In this document: positions 1-9,041 of the stretch, in pieces
Layout of the letters: every line of letters begins with the position of its first letter
Position numbering within the stretch: the first letter of the stretch is position 1
Assembly (NCBI RefSeq): GCF_024204645.1
Contig: NZ_CP100351.1
Span: forward strand, 2,170,001 to 2,234,000
DNA from: Desulfomicrobium sp. ZS1
GTDB taxonomy: Bacteria; Desulfobacterota; Desulfovibrionia; Desulfovibrionales; Desulfomicrobiaceae
Direction: 5' to 3'
DNA length: 64,000 nt
Program-made: the position numbers and the translations under genes
Notes under the pieces: model-generated
What the model was told of the DNA's origin: nothing
Databases searched by the model: none
Seen by the model: the letters and a program-made list of their open reading frames with translations, nothing else

Positions 1-1936
1 TGTAGTCCGCCAGGTCGCGGGTGCCCGTGCCGCCGGAAAGCACGTCGGCCCCGGCCCCGCCGACCAGGGTGTCGTTGCCCGCGCCGCCGATGAGGGTGTC
101 GTCGCCGTCCAGGCCGATGAGATGGTTGCTCGCGGCGTTGCCCGTGAGCACGTCGCCGTGGGAAGCGTCGTCGCTGCCGATGAGATGTTCGATGCCGACC
201 AGCGTGTCGCCCAGGGCGTCGTTGTCCGTCCCGCCGCCGCTCTGTGCGGTCAGCCCGTCCTGGATGTTCAGGTCCACGTTCACCCAGCCCGCGCTGTCGC
301 GGTAGTCGGCGAAATCCCAGCCAAGGCCGCCGTCGATCAGATCGACCCCGGCCCCGCCGCGCAGGGTGTCGTTGCCCTCCCCGCCAAGCAGCGTGTCGTC
401 GCCGTCCAGGCCGACGAGGAGGTTGCTGGCCGCGTTGCCGGCGATGCTGTCGTCAAAGCCCGAGCCGATGACGTTCTCGATATCTATGAGCACGTCGCCT
501 TCGGCATGGCCGCCGGTCTGGGCCTCGCGAGTCAGGTCCACGTCCACGGCCGCGGTGCTCGCGCCGTAGTCCACGGTGTCGCCGCCTTCCTGGGTGTTCA
601 GCCAGGGAGTGTGCGATGCGAACGCATGCCCGCCGCCGTCCAGGGTTTCCGCGCCCGATCCGCCGCGCATGGTGTCGTTGCCGTCGAAACCGAAGACGTG
701 GAAGGTCACGCCCTCGCGACTGAAATCCGCCGCGCCGGTCAGGTCGTCGGCCTCGTTTGTGCCCCAGATCTGCACCGCGCTGTTGCGGATGTTAAAAGTC
801 GTCTCGGAGGTGCTCAGACTGCCGTCGGTGACGGAGAAGACAAAGGAGTCGTCCTCGACGACCCGGATTTCGTCGCCGGGCTGCGGGGTGTCGAAGCGAA
901 AGGTGACGCGGCCGCCATCGATGTCGGCCTGGGTGAAGACCGGCTGGGAGAAATCGGTGATCTCGACGCCGTCCACCAGCAGCACGCCGTTTACCGGGCC
1001 CCGGGTGATGGTGTACAAAAGATCCGCTGCATCGTTGTCCACGTCCGTGGCCGACAGGGAGCCCGCCAGGGATTGCGCGGTCAGGTCGTCCACCAGCAGC
1101 GCATCGTTGACGGCGATGACAGGAGCGTCGTTGACCGGATTGACCGTCAAGGCCGCATTGGCGGCAGATGACGTGTCGCCGTCGCTTACGCGGTAGCTCA
1201 GCGCGACATTGCCGTTCCAGTCCGCCGCCGGGGTGAAGGTCCAGGTGCCGTCGCCGTTGCTCGTCACGACCCCGGACCCTTCCGTGAGGCGAAGGCCTGT
1301 CACAAAAAGCGGGACATCGGCGGAGGCACAAACCCTGGCCAGAAGTCCGGCCTCGGTGATGAGCATGGACCCGTCTTCGTCCATGTCGCCAAGATCCACC
1401 GTGCCGAGCACCAAGAGCGAGTCGCCTTCCGGGGATGTCCGGAACCAGGCCAGCCCTTCCCACTCGACCTCGTCCTCGATTCCGCGACCGGCCAGATCAT
1501 CGCCGGGCGTCGCGCTGAAGCGTACCGATTCCAGAAATTCGGTCATGCCGAAATCGTCGCCCGTGGCGCGATCCAGAAATTCGGTGCTGCCGACGCTGGC
1601 CTGATGAATGCCGAGTGCCTGGCGGATTTGCGTGTCGCTGCTGAAGACTTCGCTTTCGGCTTCGGAAACCGAAGAGCTTGACGTGGCGGCCACGGTTTTC
1701 AGCCCCGCGACCTGATCTTCGGGCAGCGCGCCCAGCGCCGACATCGCGACTTCGAGATCACTTTCGGGCGCTGCGACGGCAGCATCTGTCGCAGCGGCAG
1801 CATCCGCGTCCAGGCCATCGACCGCGACAACGGGCAGTTGCACGCCCGGATTCAGCGGCTCCAAGCCGCCGGTGACGGCCTCGGTTTCATTCGCCTTGCC
1901 GTCCGAGGGTAGAACGATCCCCTGATTCTTGAACAT
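1..1936 (-). CDS. Large RTX/cadherin-like type I secreted adhesin, N-terminal part (cut by left window edge)
   Basis: I translated an uninterrupted minus-strand frame of about 645 codons from an ATG at 1936 to the window edge. An AAGGAG ribosome site lies about 8 bases upstream of the ATG. The N-terminus (MFKNQGIVLPSDGKANETEA) has no signal peptide, as expected for a type I substrate. Residues about 220-275 carry a cadherin/VCBS-like repeat (TFTPAADWNGN, then NPVNDAPVIA). Two blocks of glycine/aspartate RTX nonapeptides follow at about residues 510-540 and 605-635 (GLDGDDTLLGGEGNDTL and GLDGDDTLIGGAGNDTL), which in this family bind calcium after export. The gene diverges from its likely ABC transporter and HlyD partner. 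The usual C-terminal secretion signal would lie outside the window. Role inferred: cell-surface adhesin or biofilm protein. Confidence 0.85.
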   Translation of the reverse strand, partial: MFKNQGIVLPSDGKANETEAVTGGLEPLNPGVQLPVVAVDGLDADAAAATDAAVAAPESDLEVAMSALGALPEDQVAGLKTVAATSSSSVSEAESEVFSSDTQIRQALGIHQASVGSTEFLDRATGDDFGMTEFLESVRFSATPGDDLAGRGIEDEVEWEGLAWFRTSPEGDSLLVLGTVDLGDMDEDGSMLITEAGLLARVCASADVPLFVTGLRLTEGSGVVTSNGDGTWTFTPAADWNGNVALSYRVSDGDTSSAANAALTVNPVNDAPVIAVNDALLVDDLTAQSLAGSLSATDVDNDAADLLYTITRGPVNGVLLVDGVEITDFSQPVFTQADIDGGRVTFRFDTPQPGDEIRVVEDDSFVFSVTDGSLSTSETTFNIRNSAVQIWGTNEADDLTGAADFSREGVTFHVFGFDGNDTMRGGSGAETLDGGGHAFASHTPWLNTQEGGDTVDYGASTAAVDVDLTREAQTGGHAEGDVLIDIENVIGSGFDDSIAGNAASNLLVGLDGDDTLLGGEGNDTLRGGAGVDLIDGGLGWDFADYRDSAGWVNVDLNIQDGLTAQSGGGTDNDALGDTLVGIEHLIGSDDASHGDVLTGNAASNHLIGLDGDDTLIGGAGNDTLVGGAGADVLSGGTGTRDLADY

Positions 1937-2004
1937 GTGGTTGCTCCTTGGTCGCCTAGTACGACTCTTTGAAAGCAACCTACTTTTTTATGTATACTAA
2001 ATAA

Positions 2005-2020
2005 CATACGTATACGTATG
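2005..2020. promoter_or_regulatory. Perfect 16-bp palindrome upstream of the RTX adhesin
   Basis: CATACGTATACGTATG is its own reverse complement. It lies 69 bases upstream of the adhesin start codon, among further TGTATACT and GTACGCGTATAT half-sites. A shorter ATACGTAT occurs near 2731, upstream of the divergent secretion operon. The TAC-rich half-sites loosely resemble NarL-family heptamers, and two NarL-type regulators are encoded downstream, but binding is only inferred. Confidence 0.45.
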
Positions 2021-2358
2021 AAATTCATACATGAATATGTACGCGTATATGCTTATTTTCCGCCCGGAAAAAATAACTATCGTTAGTTAGAAACACCTCC
2101 ATTTCAAGAATATCACCCATCTATGGAAACAGGGCCGCCATGGACTTGCCCTGCCGGCGACAATGAGAAAGCAACATGCAACATACTGATTCTAAATAAA
2201 AATATACCGTTCAGGACAGCGCTACGCGCCCGATCATCGCCGGAAACTCAGCAGATGGTTTCGAAACCAACGAAGAGCACATCCAAAACAAATAAATATC
2301 TACGTAAATACTACTATATCTCCTTCAATTTTAAAACAAAACCCTACCACAAAACAAC

Positions 2359-2401
2359 GGAGGCCGCGAAATTTCACCCTTGGGCGAATCTCGCGGCCTC
2401 C
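2359..2401. repeat. Inverted repeat with 11-bp perfect arms
   Basis: GGAGGCCGCGA at 2359-2369 pairs with TCGCGGCCTCC at 2391-2401 across a 21-base spacer. Read on the minus strand, the stem is followed by GTTGTTTTG, so it could act as a terminator for minus-strand transcription. No credible minus-strand gene ends here, so it may instead be a regulatory hairpin. Confidence 0.4.
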
Positions 2402-3082
2402 CGACACAGAGCTTACGGCAACGATGGCCGTCCCGTTGAAAAGGGGCTCAATGTCTTTTCATTACCAGAAAAGCATGGATTCACCCCGACGTATGCCAGC
2501 CCACTTGCCCAGACTGCGCACTTCTCCAGAAACACGTAGGCGGGGATGACTTTGCGCGGCATCTTCCGAATTCTTTCAGCAGCCCCTGACAATGATCTCT
2601 GGCGATGTTTCGCGCCGACCTCCTGGATGCCCCCTCTCCTCCCGCTTCCTCCCCGAGCACGACGCGTCCTGAGCGCACGCCATATGTTTATATGCATTTG
2701 TGCGGGCATTACAGAATGAAATACTTACTAAAATACGTATAAATAGGTTCCGAAAATACTGACCACTAGGAATAATTCTGCCCTCTCCTCTCATGTAATG
2801 TCTAATTATACGGGAAAGGCCATCACCCCCTTGCGGGCAGCCCGCCCCGGATCGCTGGATCCTCGAACAGCGCGGCACTGCTCAATTCCTCCCGGACGCC
2901 ACCTTTATCGTGACTGCCGGAAAGCGCATCTCGCGAGCGTGCTTCTCAAACGGTGGGAAAATCATTCGGAACAAAACCGGGAACATCTGGAATTAGTTAA
3001 ATTTATAAAATATTTCAAGAAGATGCCCGAAAAATGCGCACAGCTTAAACGGTCATCAAAACAAGCAAGCAAGGAGAGTCAG

Positions 3083-5296
3083 ATGCTGCAGGAATCGCAA
3101 ACAACCAACGGCGGAACCATCCACCCCGTCGTCTCAGAACGAACTGAAAGCCAGGCAACGGCCGACGCGCTTTCCGGCTGTCTTCTCTTTGTCGCCAAAC
3201 ATCATGGCCGCGTCCTTTCGCCCGCATCACTCCTGTCCGGCCTGCCTCTCGACGCGCAAGGACGGCTGACTCCCGGCCTGGTCGAAGCGGCCGCCCGCAA
3301 CGCCGGCATGTCTGCCCGCATCGTCAGGAGTCCGCTGTCACAAATCGCGCGCTTCGCCCTGCCGGCCGTGCTCTTTCTTGAGGACGACCAGGCCTGCGTA
3401 CTGGTGGAGATGGACGGCGAGAACCTGACCGTCGCCCATCCGGCCCTCGAAGAAGGCGTCAAGGTCATGGCCCGCAAAGAACTCGAAAAGCTCCACGCGG
3501 GCCACGTCCTCTACCTCATGCCCATCAGGGAGGAGTCCGCGCACCAGAGCAGGGCGCTCAAAAACAAAGGGCATTGGTTGTTGAGCGCCCTGCTCAAAAA
3601 CTGGCGCTCGTACTCCCAGGTCATTGTCGCGGCGGCCATTCTGAACATCCTGGCCCTGGCCTCGCCACTCTTCGTCATGAACGTCTACGACCGGGTAGTG
3701 CCCAACAACGCCCTGGAAACCCTCTGGGTGCTGGCCATCGGCATGGGCATTGTCTTTGTTTTCGACTTTGCCATCAAAGGCCTGCGCGCCTACTTCATCG
3801 ACAACACCGGCAAGAAGATCGACGTTGAACTGGAAGGCAGACTTTTTGACCAGCTCCTGAACATGCACCTCAAGGACAAGCCCGCCTCGGTGGGCTCTTT
3901 CGCCAACCTCCTGCGCGAACTGGAAGTCCTGCGGGATTTCTTCACCTCGGCCACGCTGGTGAGCTTCGTGGACCTGCCCTTCATTCTGCTCTTCATCACC
4001 ATGTTCTGGTACATCGGCGGCCCCATCGCCTTCGTTTTCATGGCTGTCCTGCCCATCACGATCCTCATCGGCCTGGCCATCCACGTACCCATAAAAAAAT
4101 CCGTCGAGGGTGCCATGGCCAAAGGCAACGGCAAGCACGGAGTGCTCGTCGAGACCTTGAGCAACATCGAAACGGTCAAGGGCCTGGGCTGCGAGGCGAC
4201 CATGCGCCAGCGTTGGATGCGCGACACGGCCGAGAGCGCCAAACACGCGATCCGCTTACGCTCCCTGTCCCACCTGGCCATGAATCTGACGGGCTTCGTG
4301 CAACAGTTCGCCTACGTGGTCATCATCATTGTCGGCGTCTACCTGATCAAGGACGGCACGCTCACCACGGGCGGGCTGATCGCCTGCTCCATCCTGAGCG
4401 GCAGGGTCATGGCCCCCTTCGCCCAGATTGCCCAGCTCCTCACCCGTCTGCACCATACCATGAACGCCTACTCGGAACTGGACAAGGTCATGAGCCTGTC
4501 GGTCGAACGCGCGGATACGCACTCTTTTCTGCATCGGCCACAACTGGCTGGAAACATTGAATTCCGCGACGTCACCTTCTCCTACCCTGGTTCAAAACTC
4601 CCTGCCCTCAAGGGGTTGAACCTGCGCATCGCGGCCGGCGAACGCGTGGGCATCGTAGGGCGGACCGGTTCGGGCAAGTCAACACTGGGGAAACTGGTAT
4701 TGAGTCTTTACACCCCCGACCAGGGCTCGGTGCTGGTGGATGGAGCGGACCTGCGCCAGGTCGATCCGGCGGATCTGCGTCGCTGGACCGGATACATGCC
4801 CCAGGATGTGGCGCTGTTCCAGGGTACGGTCCGGCAGAACATCTGCATGGCGCATCCCCAGGCTTCGGACCAGGAAATCCTGCAAGCCGCGCAGATATCG
4901 GGCACCCACGACTTCATGCGCACCAACCCCCAGGGCTACGCCCTGCACGTAGGGGAACGCGGCGGCACCCTTTCCGGCGGCCAGCGCCAGGCCATCTCCA
5001 TCGCCAGGGCGCTGCTGCGCAACCCGCGCATCCTGGTCATGGACGAACCCTCTAGCTCCATGGATTCCCAGTCCGAGGCGCTGCTGCTGCAACGCCTCAA
5101 ATTATTTCTGGACGGAAGGACGCTGGTGCTGATCACCCATCGTCCCTCTCTCCTTGAACTGGTGAACCGCCTGGTTGTCATTGACGATGGCCGGGTGGTG
5201 GCGGACGGGCCCAAGGACGTGATCGTGCGGCAGCTGCAGTCCGGGGGAATTCACGTCAATCAAGCCACGCAGCAGCAAACGGGGGCCAAGCAATGA
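3083..5296 (+). CDS. Type I secretion ABC transporter (LapB/RtxB-like permease-ATPase)
   Basis: This is the inner-membrane export ATPase of a type I secretion system, probably for the divergent RTX adhesin. I chose the ATG at 3083 (MLQESQTTNG, 737 aa) because AAGGAG lies just upstream and the length fits the LapB family; the open frame extends further upstream but without a ribosome site. Residues about 30-150 form a degenerate C39-peptidase-like domain (SGCLLFVAKHHGR), which in this family binds substrate rather than cleaving it. Membrane segments follow at about 175-430. The C-terminal nucleotide-binding domain has Walker A GRTGSGKST, signature LSGGQRQ and Walker B ILVMDEPSSSMD. The stop overlaps the next start (ATGA), so the two are translationally coupled. 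No TolC-type outer-membrane gene is adjacent. Confidence 0.93.
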   Translation: MLQESQTTNGGTIHPVVSERTESQATADALSGCLLFVAKHHGRVLSPASLLSGLPLDAQGRLTPGLVEAAARNAGMSARIVRSPLSQIARFALPAVLFLEDDQACVLVEMDGENLTVAHPALEEGVKVMARKELEKLHAGHVLYLMPIREESAHQSRALKNKGHWLLSALLKNWRSYSQVIVAAAILNILALASPLFVMNVYDRVVPNNALETLWVLAIGMGIVFVFDFAIKGLRAYFIDNTGKKIDVELEGRLFDQLLNMHLKDKPASVGSFANLLRELEVLRDFFTSATLVSFVDLPFILLFITMFWYIGGPIAFVFMAVLPITILIGLAIHVPIKKSVEGAMAKGNGKHGVLVETLSNIETVKGLGCEATMRQRWMRDTAESAKHAIRLRSLSHLAMNLTGFVQQFAYVVIIIVGVYLIKDGTLTTGGLIACSILSGRVMAPFAQIAQLLTRLHHTMNAYSELDKVMSLSVERADTHSFLHRPQLAGNIEFRDVTFSYPGSKLPALKGLNLRIAAGERVGIVGRTGSGKSTLGKLVLSLYTPDQGSVLVDGADLRQVDPADLRRWTGYMPQDVALFQGTVRQNICMAHPQASDQEILQAAQISGTHDFMRTNPQGYALHVGERGGTLSGGQRQAISIARALLRNPRILVMDEPSSSMDSQSEALLLQRLKLFLDGRTLVLITHRPSLLELVNRLVVIDDGRVVADGPKDVIVRQLQSGGIHVNQATQQQTGAKQ

Positions 5297-6720
5297 ACAC
5301 CCAGCACAATCCTGTCAAATCCGCGCCCGGACCCGAACCGGCAGCGCCCGCGCAAAACGATTCGCGCGCATCCACCGAGCCTGCGGGAGAACACGCCTGC
5401 CGGGAACAGCAGGTCCGGAACTTTGCGATGGAACTGGACGACATGACCAGGCACAGCAGGATTACGCCCAACCTCCTGCTCATCGTCATCGCCATGTTCT
5501 TCACCGCGGCCATTGCCTGGGCGGCTCACGCTCCTCTGGACGAAGTGGTGCGAGGCATGGGCAAGATCATCCCGTCCACGGAAATCAAGCGCATCCAGAA
5601 TTTCGAAGGCGGCATCGTCAAGGAAATCCTGGTGCGCGAAGGCGAAGAGGTGACCAGGAACCAGCCGTTGATCCTTCTTGATCAGACGCAGATGACATCG
5701 CGGTTTCGCGAGCAGCAATCGAACTATCTCGATCAGACCCTGGCCATCGCCCGCCTGGAAGCGGAGTTGGCAGGGAAGGATACCATCGTTTTCCCGGCTG
5801 AAGTGCAGGACCAAAAGCCGCATCTGCTCAAAAACCAGATCGAGCTGCTGCGCTCTCGCGCCGCCAATCGGCAGGCCGCCCTGTCCGTTCTTGAATTCGA
5901 CAGGCAGCAGCGTCTGCAGGAACTCAAAGAGCTCAAGAGCAGGCTGAGCTATCTGCAAAGCAACCATGCGCTCCTGAAAAAGGAAGTGGACATGACCCGG
6001 TCCATGGTCTCCAAGGGGGCCGCGTCGGAAATGGATCTTTTGCGATCCCAGCGCCAGCTGATGGAACTCTCGGGACAGATCGCCGATACGCGTATCGCCA
6101 TTCCCAAAGTGAACGCCACCCTAGAAGCGGCCACGCACCGCATCGAGGAAGAAGAAAGCAACCATCGCACGGAAATACTGCAGGAGCTCAATACGATTCG
6201 CACGGAAATGGAAGGCCGCAAGGAAACGCTGCCGGCCCTTGAAGACCAGATGAACCGCACCACCGTCCGCTCTCCTGTTGACGGCACCGTGCAGCGGGTC
6301 TTCGTGACGACCATTGGCGAGGCTGTCGGACCAGGCATGGAGATGCTTGAAATCGTGCCCAGGGAAGACACCCTCTTGGTCGAGGCGAAAGTGGTCCCGG
6401 AGGACATCGCCTTTCTGCATCCCGGGCAAAATGCGGATGTCAAGATCACTGCCTATGATTTTTCCATCTATGGAAGCATGACGGGAAAAGTGGAACATAT
6501 CAGTGCCGACGCCATCACCGACGAACAACGAAAACTCAGCTACTACCTCATCAAGGTCCGCACCGATAGCGCGTCACTGACAAGCAAGAATGGCAAGGAA
6601 CTCCCCATCATCCCCGGTATGGTGGCTCAAGTGGATGTGTTGACTGGTAAAAAAACTGTGCTCGAATACATTGTAAACCCCATCATCAAGACTGCCCGAG
6701 GCGCCCTGCGTGAACGGTAG
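5293..6720 (+). CDS. HlyD-family membrane fusion protein of the type I secretion system (LapC-like)
   Basis: This periplasmic adaptor links the ABC transporter to an outer-membrane channel. The 475-aa product starts 4 bases inside the upstream stop codon. A single membrane segment lies near residues 57-76 (TPNLLLIVIAMFFTAAIAWA). It is followed by a biotinyl-lipoyl-like half-domain (IQNFEGGIVKEILVREGEEV), a long coiled-coil region at about 145-320, and a second lipoyl half with beta-barrel (RSPVDGTVQRVFVTTIGEAV). This order is typical of HlyD/LapC proteins. Together with the ABC gene and the divergent adhesin it makes two thirds of a dedicated export machine. Confidence 0.93.
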   Translation: MNTQHNPVKSAPGPEPAAPAQNDSRASTEPAGEHACREQQVRNFAMELDDMTRHSRITPNLLLIVIAMFFTAAIAWAAHAPLDEVVRGMGKIIPSTEIKRIQNFEGGIVKEILVREGEEVTRNQPLILLDQTQMTSRFREQQSNYLDQTLAIARLEAELAGKDTIVFPAEVQDQKPHLLKNQIELLRSRAANRQAALSVLEFDRQQRLQELKELKSRLSYLQSNHALLKKEVDMTRSMVSKGAASEMDLLRSQRQLMELSGQIADTRIAIPKVNATLEAATHRIEEEESNHRTEILQELNTIRTEMEGRKETLPALEDQMNRTTVRSPVDGTVQRVFVTTIGEAVGPGMEMLEIVPREDTLLVEAKVVPEDIAFLHPGQNADVKITAYDFSIYGSMTGKVEHISADAITDEQRKLSYYLIKVRTDSASLTSKNGKELPIIPGMVAQVDVLTGKKTVLEYIVNPIIKTARGALRER

Positions 6721-6774
6721 GGGGTTGAACTCCGCGAGACCGCGTGGTAATCTTTTTATTGGGAGAAATTTACC

Positions 6775-7443
6775 ATGAAAAAAAGAATTTTGCTGGTTGA
6801 AGACGATGAGCTGCTTCGTTTAGGTCTGAAGTCCATAATTCAGACCAAAAAAGAATACGCCATTGAAGCCGACACGGCGAGCGGGAAGCAAGCCATCCGA
6901 CTCTTCGACTCCAATCATCCCGATATTGTGCTCCTTGACCTCCATCTGCCTGATATTTCCGGCATCGAGGTGTTACGTCACATTAAACGGATCGCACCCG
7001 AAATCCCCGTGGTGGTGCTTACCTCCCATGAAGAAAACGAGCTGCTTTTCGAGGCGCTGGAGTGGGGAGCAAACTGTTACGTGCTTAAAGGGGCGGGGCC
7101 GGAAGAACTGCTTCTGGGTATCCATTACGCGCTGCTGAACGAGATGTTCGTCAGCCCGAAACTGGCCAAACTCATCGTCGAGGCCTACCTCTTCGTCAAT
7201 CGCCAGCGCAAGTCCCTACCGCCTTTGGCCGACCTTACGGTGCGGGAAAAGGAAATCGTCAGACTCGTCATCGACGGGAAAAAGAGCAAGGAGATCGCCG
7301 ACACGCTCTTCATCAGCGTCAAAACCGTTCACAAGCACCGCTCGAACATCCTGGAAAAACTCGGCCTCAACAATCTTGCCGACCTTCGCCAGCGCAAAAT
7401 GTATGTTCTCACCGAAATGCTGGAAGAAGACCTCACCGAATAG
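6775..7443 (+). CDS. NarL/FixJ-type response regulator (first of tandem pair)
   Basis: This 222-aa two-component regulator has a receiver domain at residues 1-120: acidic pocket EDDE, phosphoacceptor aspartate in VLLDLHLPD, a TS motif in VVLTSHEEN, and the conserved lysine in YVLKGAG. A LuxR-type helix-turn-helix follows at about 150-215 (LTVREKEIVRLVIDGKKSKEIA, then SVKTVHKHRSNILEKLG). No sensor kinase gene is adjacent, so it is an orphan here. It lies 54 bases after the secretion adaptor gene and may be co-transcribed, which suggests a role in controlling the adhesin locus. That role is inference from position. Confidence 0.92.
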   Translation: MKKRILLVEDDELLRLGLKSIIQTKKEYAIEADTASGKQAIRLFDSNHPDIVLLDLHLPDISGIEVLRHIKRIAPEIPVVVLTSHEENELLFEALEWGANCYVLKGAGPEELLLGIHYALLNEMFVSPKLAKLIVEAYLFVNRQRKSLPPLADLTVREKEIVRLVIDGKKSKEIADTLFISVKTVHKHRSNILEKLGLNNLADLRQRKMYVLTEMLEEDLTE

Positions 7444-7672
7444 CACGTCCTCCACAGCCTGCCCTTCAAAATATAACCGACAGGGAAGGCTGAATTTCAT
7501 TATTACAGATTATTACCGAAAGCATTTCAAAATACATAATTATTGCCATTGTTGACGATCTCCATCGTCATGTAAACTCCTTCCGAATACTCTCGTATGC
7601 GCAATGCCTGTATACGTTGTTTCAACGACAGAACTGCTGCCATGCTGGAGAATAATCCGGGAGTGATACGCC

Positions 7673-8332
7673 TTGGCAAAAAGCAATTTTCTACTGGTTG
7701 AAGACGATCATCTTTTGCGCATGGGACTCAAATCCATGATCGACATGCATGACGGCTACACGTGCGGATCGGACGTCGCTACCGGCATGGAAGCCCTGCA
7801 TTCCTTCAGACGGAACCCTGCGGACATCGTCCTGCTGGACCTGCAACTGCCGGACATGTTCGGAACGGAAGTGCTGAAGAAATTGCGCAAGATCGATAAG
7901 AACGTCAAAATTGTCGTGTTGACCGCCCATGAAAACGACGAGTTTCTTTACGAAACCCTGGAATACGGCACCAACGCCTATGTTCTTAAAAGCGAGAACC
8001 CCGAAGAACTTTTCATGGCCATAAAATGCGCCTTGAACAACGACCTGTTCATCAGTCCCAAACTCACCAAAAACATCGTCAAGGACTATATCTTCACCAC
8101 ACGACAGCGAAAAGGCTTGTCTTCCCTGCAAAACCTCACGCCGCGTGAAATTGATGTGGTGAAGCTGATTTTCAAAGGCAAGAAGAGCAGGGAAATCGCG
8201 GAAATTCTGGCCATCAGCGTCAAAACCGTCGACAAGCACCGCTCGAACATCCTGCAGAAAATAGGCATCCACACCTTCAACGAACTGCGTCACGGAGGGA
8301 TGTACTTCCTTGATCTTCTGAACCAGAATTAA
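7673..8332 (+). CDS. NarL/FixJ-type response regulator (second of tandem pair)
   Basis: This 219-aa paralogue of the preceding gene probably starts at a TTG (7673), with GGGAG about 11 bases upstream. The receiver keeps the acidic pair (VEDDHL), the aspartate of VLLDLQLPD, the threonine of VVLTAHEND and the lysine of YVLKSEN. The LuxR helix-turn-helix reads LTPREIDVVKLIFKGKKSREIA, then SVKTVDKHRSNILQKIG. The two proteins are nearly identical in the recognition helix (SVKTVHKHRSNIL versus SVKTVDKHRSNIL), so they may bind overlapping sites. The 229-bp gap upstream suggests its own promoter. No cognate kinase is visible. Confidence 0.9.
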   Translation: MAKSNFLLVEDDHLLRMGLKSMIDMHDGYTCGSDVATGMEALHSFRRNPADIVLLDLQLPDMFGTEVLKKLRKIDKNVKIVVLTAHENDEFLYETLEYGTNAYVLKSENPEELFMAIKCALNNDLFISPKLTKNIVKDYIFTTRQRKGLSSLQNLTPREIDVVKLIFKGKKSREIAEILAISVKTVDKHRSNILQKIGIHTFNELRHGGMYFLDLLNQN

Positions 8333-9041
8333 TTTCCTGACAAAATACTTCGCGGTAGTCCTTGCAGAATTCAAAATTTGCAAAGCGCAGCGCCCTTGGG
8401 GCCGGAAAAAACGTGCCCGCCTAGTTCAACAATCACCCATAGTTAAAGACGATCCAAACCATTTCTCGTGCTTTTTCCGCGGCGTGGCGAAAAGATCCCG
8501 GCGGGAATCCGTCATTTACGGCTCGCCTGCCCATCTCCCTAACAGGCCGTTGAAAAACGGCGATCTACTGCGTCAGCGATAAAAGCCAGACCGCTTATGT
8601 ATGCGCAATACACTGCGCGCCCTGACTTTTTTCACTTCCTTGCATCTCATCATTTTTGAACGCCCTGTGAATTTCAAATTCTCAACAGTCCGCTACGGTC
8701 AAAGCAATCCTGCGACCTAAAACATAAAAAAAATCCGCGTCTGATTTTTCATTCTTCATGATTTGAAAAATAGCAGAATTATCTGTATCCTCTGTCATGA
8801 TCACCCCATGTCATGCCGTTTGCTTTTGCTTCGGCAATGAATTGGCGCATCCCACCACGCCACGAACACGGTCTGCGATTCGTCTTGTTTTTGCGATCAA
8901 CGACGAAAATGATCATGCTATTACGATATTTCAAACACATACGGCAAATCGCTGCAGCAATAAAGAGTTCAAGAGAAAACACAGGTCACGTAACATTCAT
9001 TATTTATTGGATATGATTACGATACTCCCGAAAACCGGGTC
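8333..9041. other. Intergenic region carrying a 127-bp repeated element
   Basis: This gap of about 700 bp contains the first copy of the repeat at 8542-8668. From about 8700 to 9040 the DNA is AT-rich, and the short frames there lack ribosome sites and domain similarity. I see no tRNA or other RNA gene. Confidence 0.5.
8542..8668. repeat. 127-bp repeated element with terminal inverted repeats, copy 1
   Basis: The ends ACAGGCCGTTGAAAAA and TTTTTGAACGCCCTGT are inverted repeats matching at 14 of 16 positions. A second copy of identical length lies at 26835-26961. My hand alignment finds about 15 substitutions and no indels, near 88% identity. The shared core includes CAGACCGCTTATGTAT and CTTCCTTGCATCTCA. 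One stem position is G-C here and T-A in the other copy, a compensatory change. There is no transposase, so this is a MITE-like or structured-RNA-like repeat. Confidence 0.8.

Larger units (their letters stand above)
1937..3082. other. Divergent intergenic region between adhesin and its secretion operon
   Basis: About 1.15 kb separates the two divergent starts. The stretch 1970-2350 is strongly AT-rich, with many TATAC/GTATA half-sites. A second AT-rich patch at about 2690-2800 contains ATACGTAT. The frames crossing the middle have no ribosome site, no recognisable domain and unusual composition, so I call no gene here. The region probably holds both promoters and their operators. Confidence 0.6.

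Noticed and set aside
122-1171. Plus-strand open frame of about 350 codons over the adhesin
   Set aside because: It is antisense to the RTX gene, has no ribosome site or domain, and its openness comes from the GC-rich repeat coding on the other strand.
2123-2539. Possible gene in the divergent region upstream of the secretion operon
   Set aside because: No ribosome site, no recognisable domain, and it spans an AT-rich stretch and an inverted repeat, so regulatory DNA is more likely.
2798-3082. N-terminal extension of the type I secretion ATPase
   Set aside because: The frame is open, but the extra 95 residues have no family similarity and the AAGGAG site fits ATG 3083.
8542-8668. tRNA-like or insertion-sequence identity for the 127-bp element
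   Set aside because: It has no cloverleaf with an acceptor stem and no transposase; inverted ends and two equal copies fit a MITE-like or structured repeat better.
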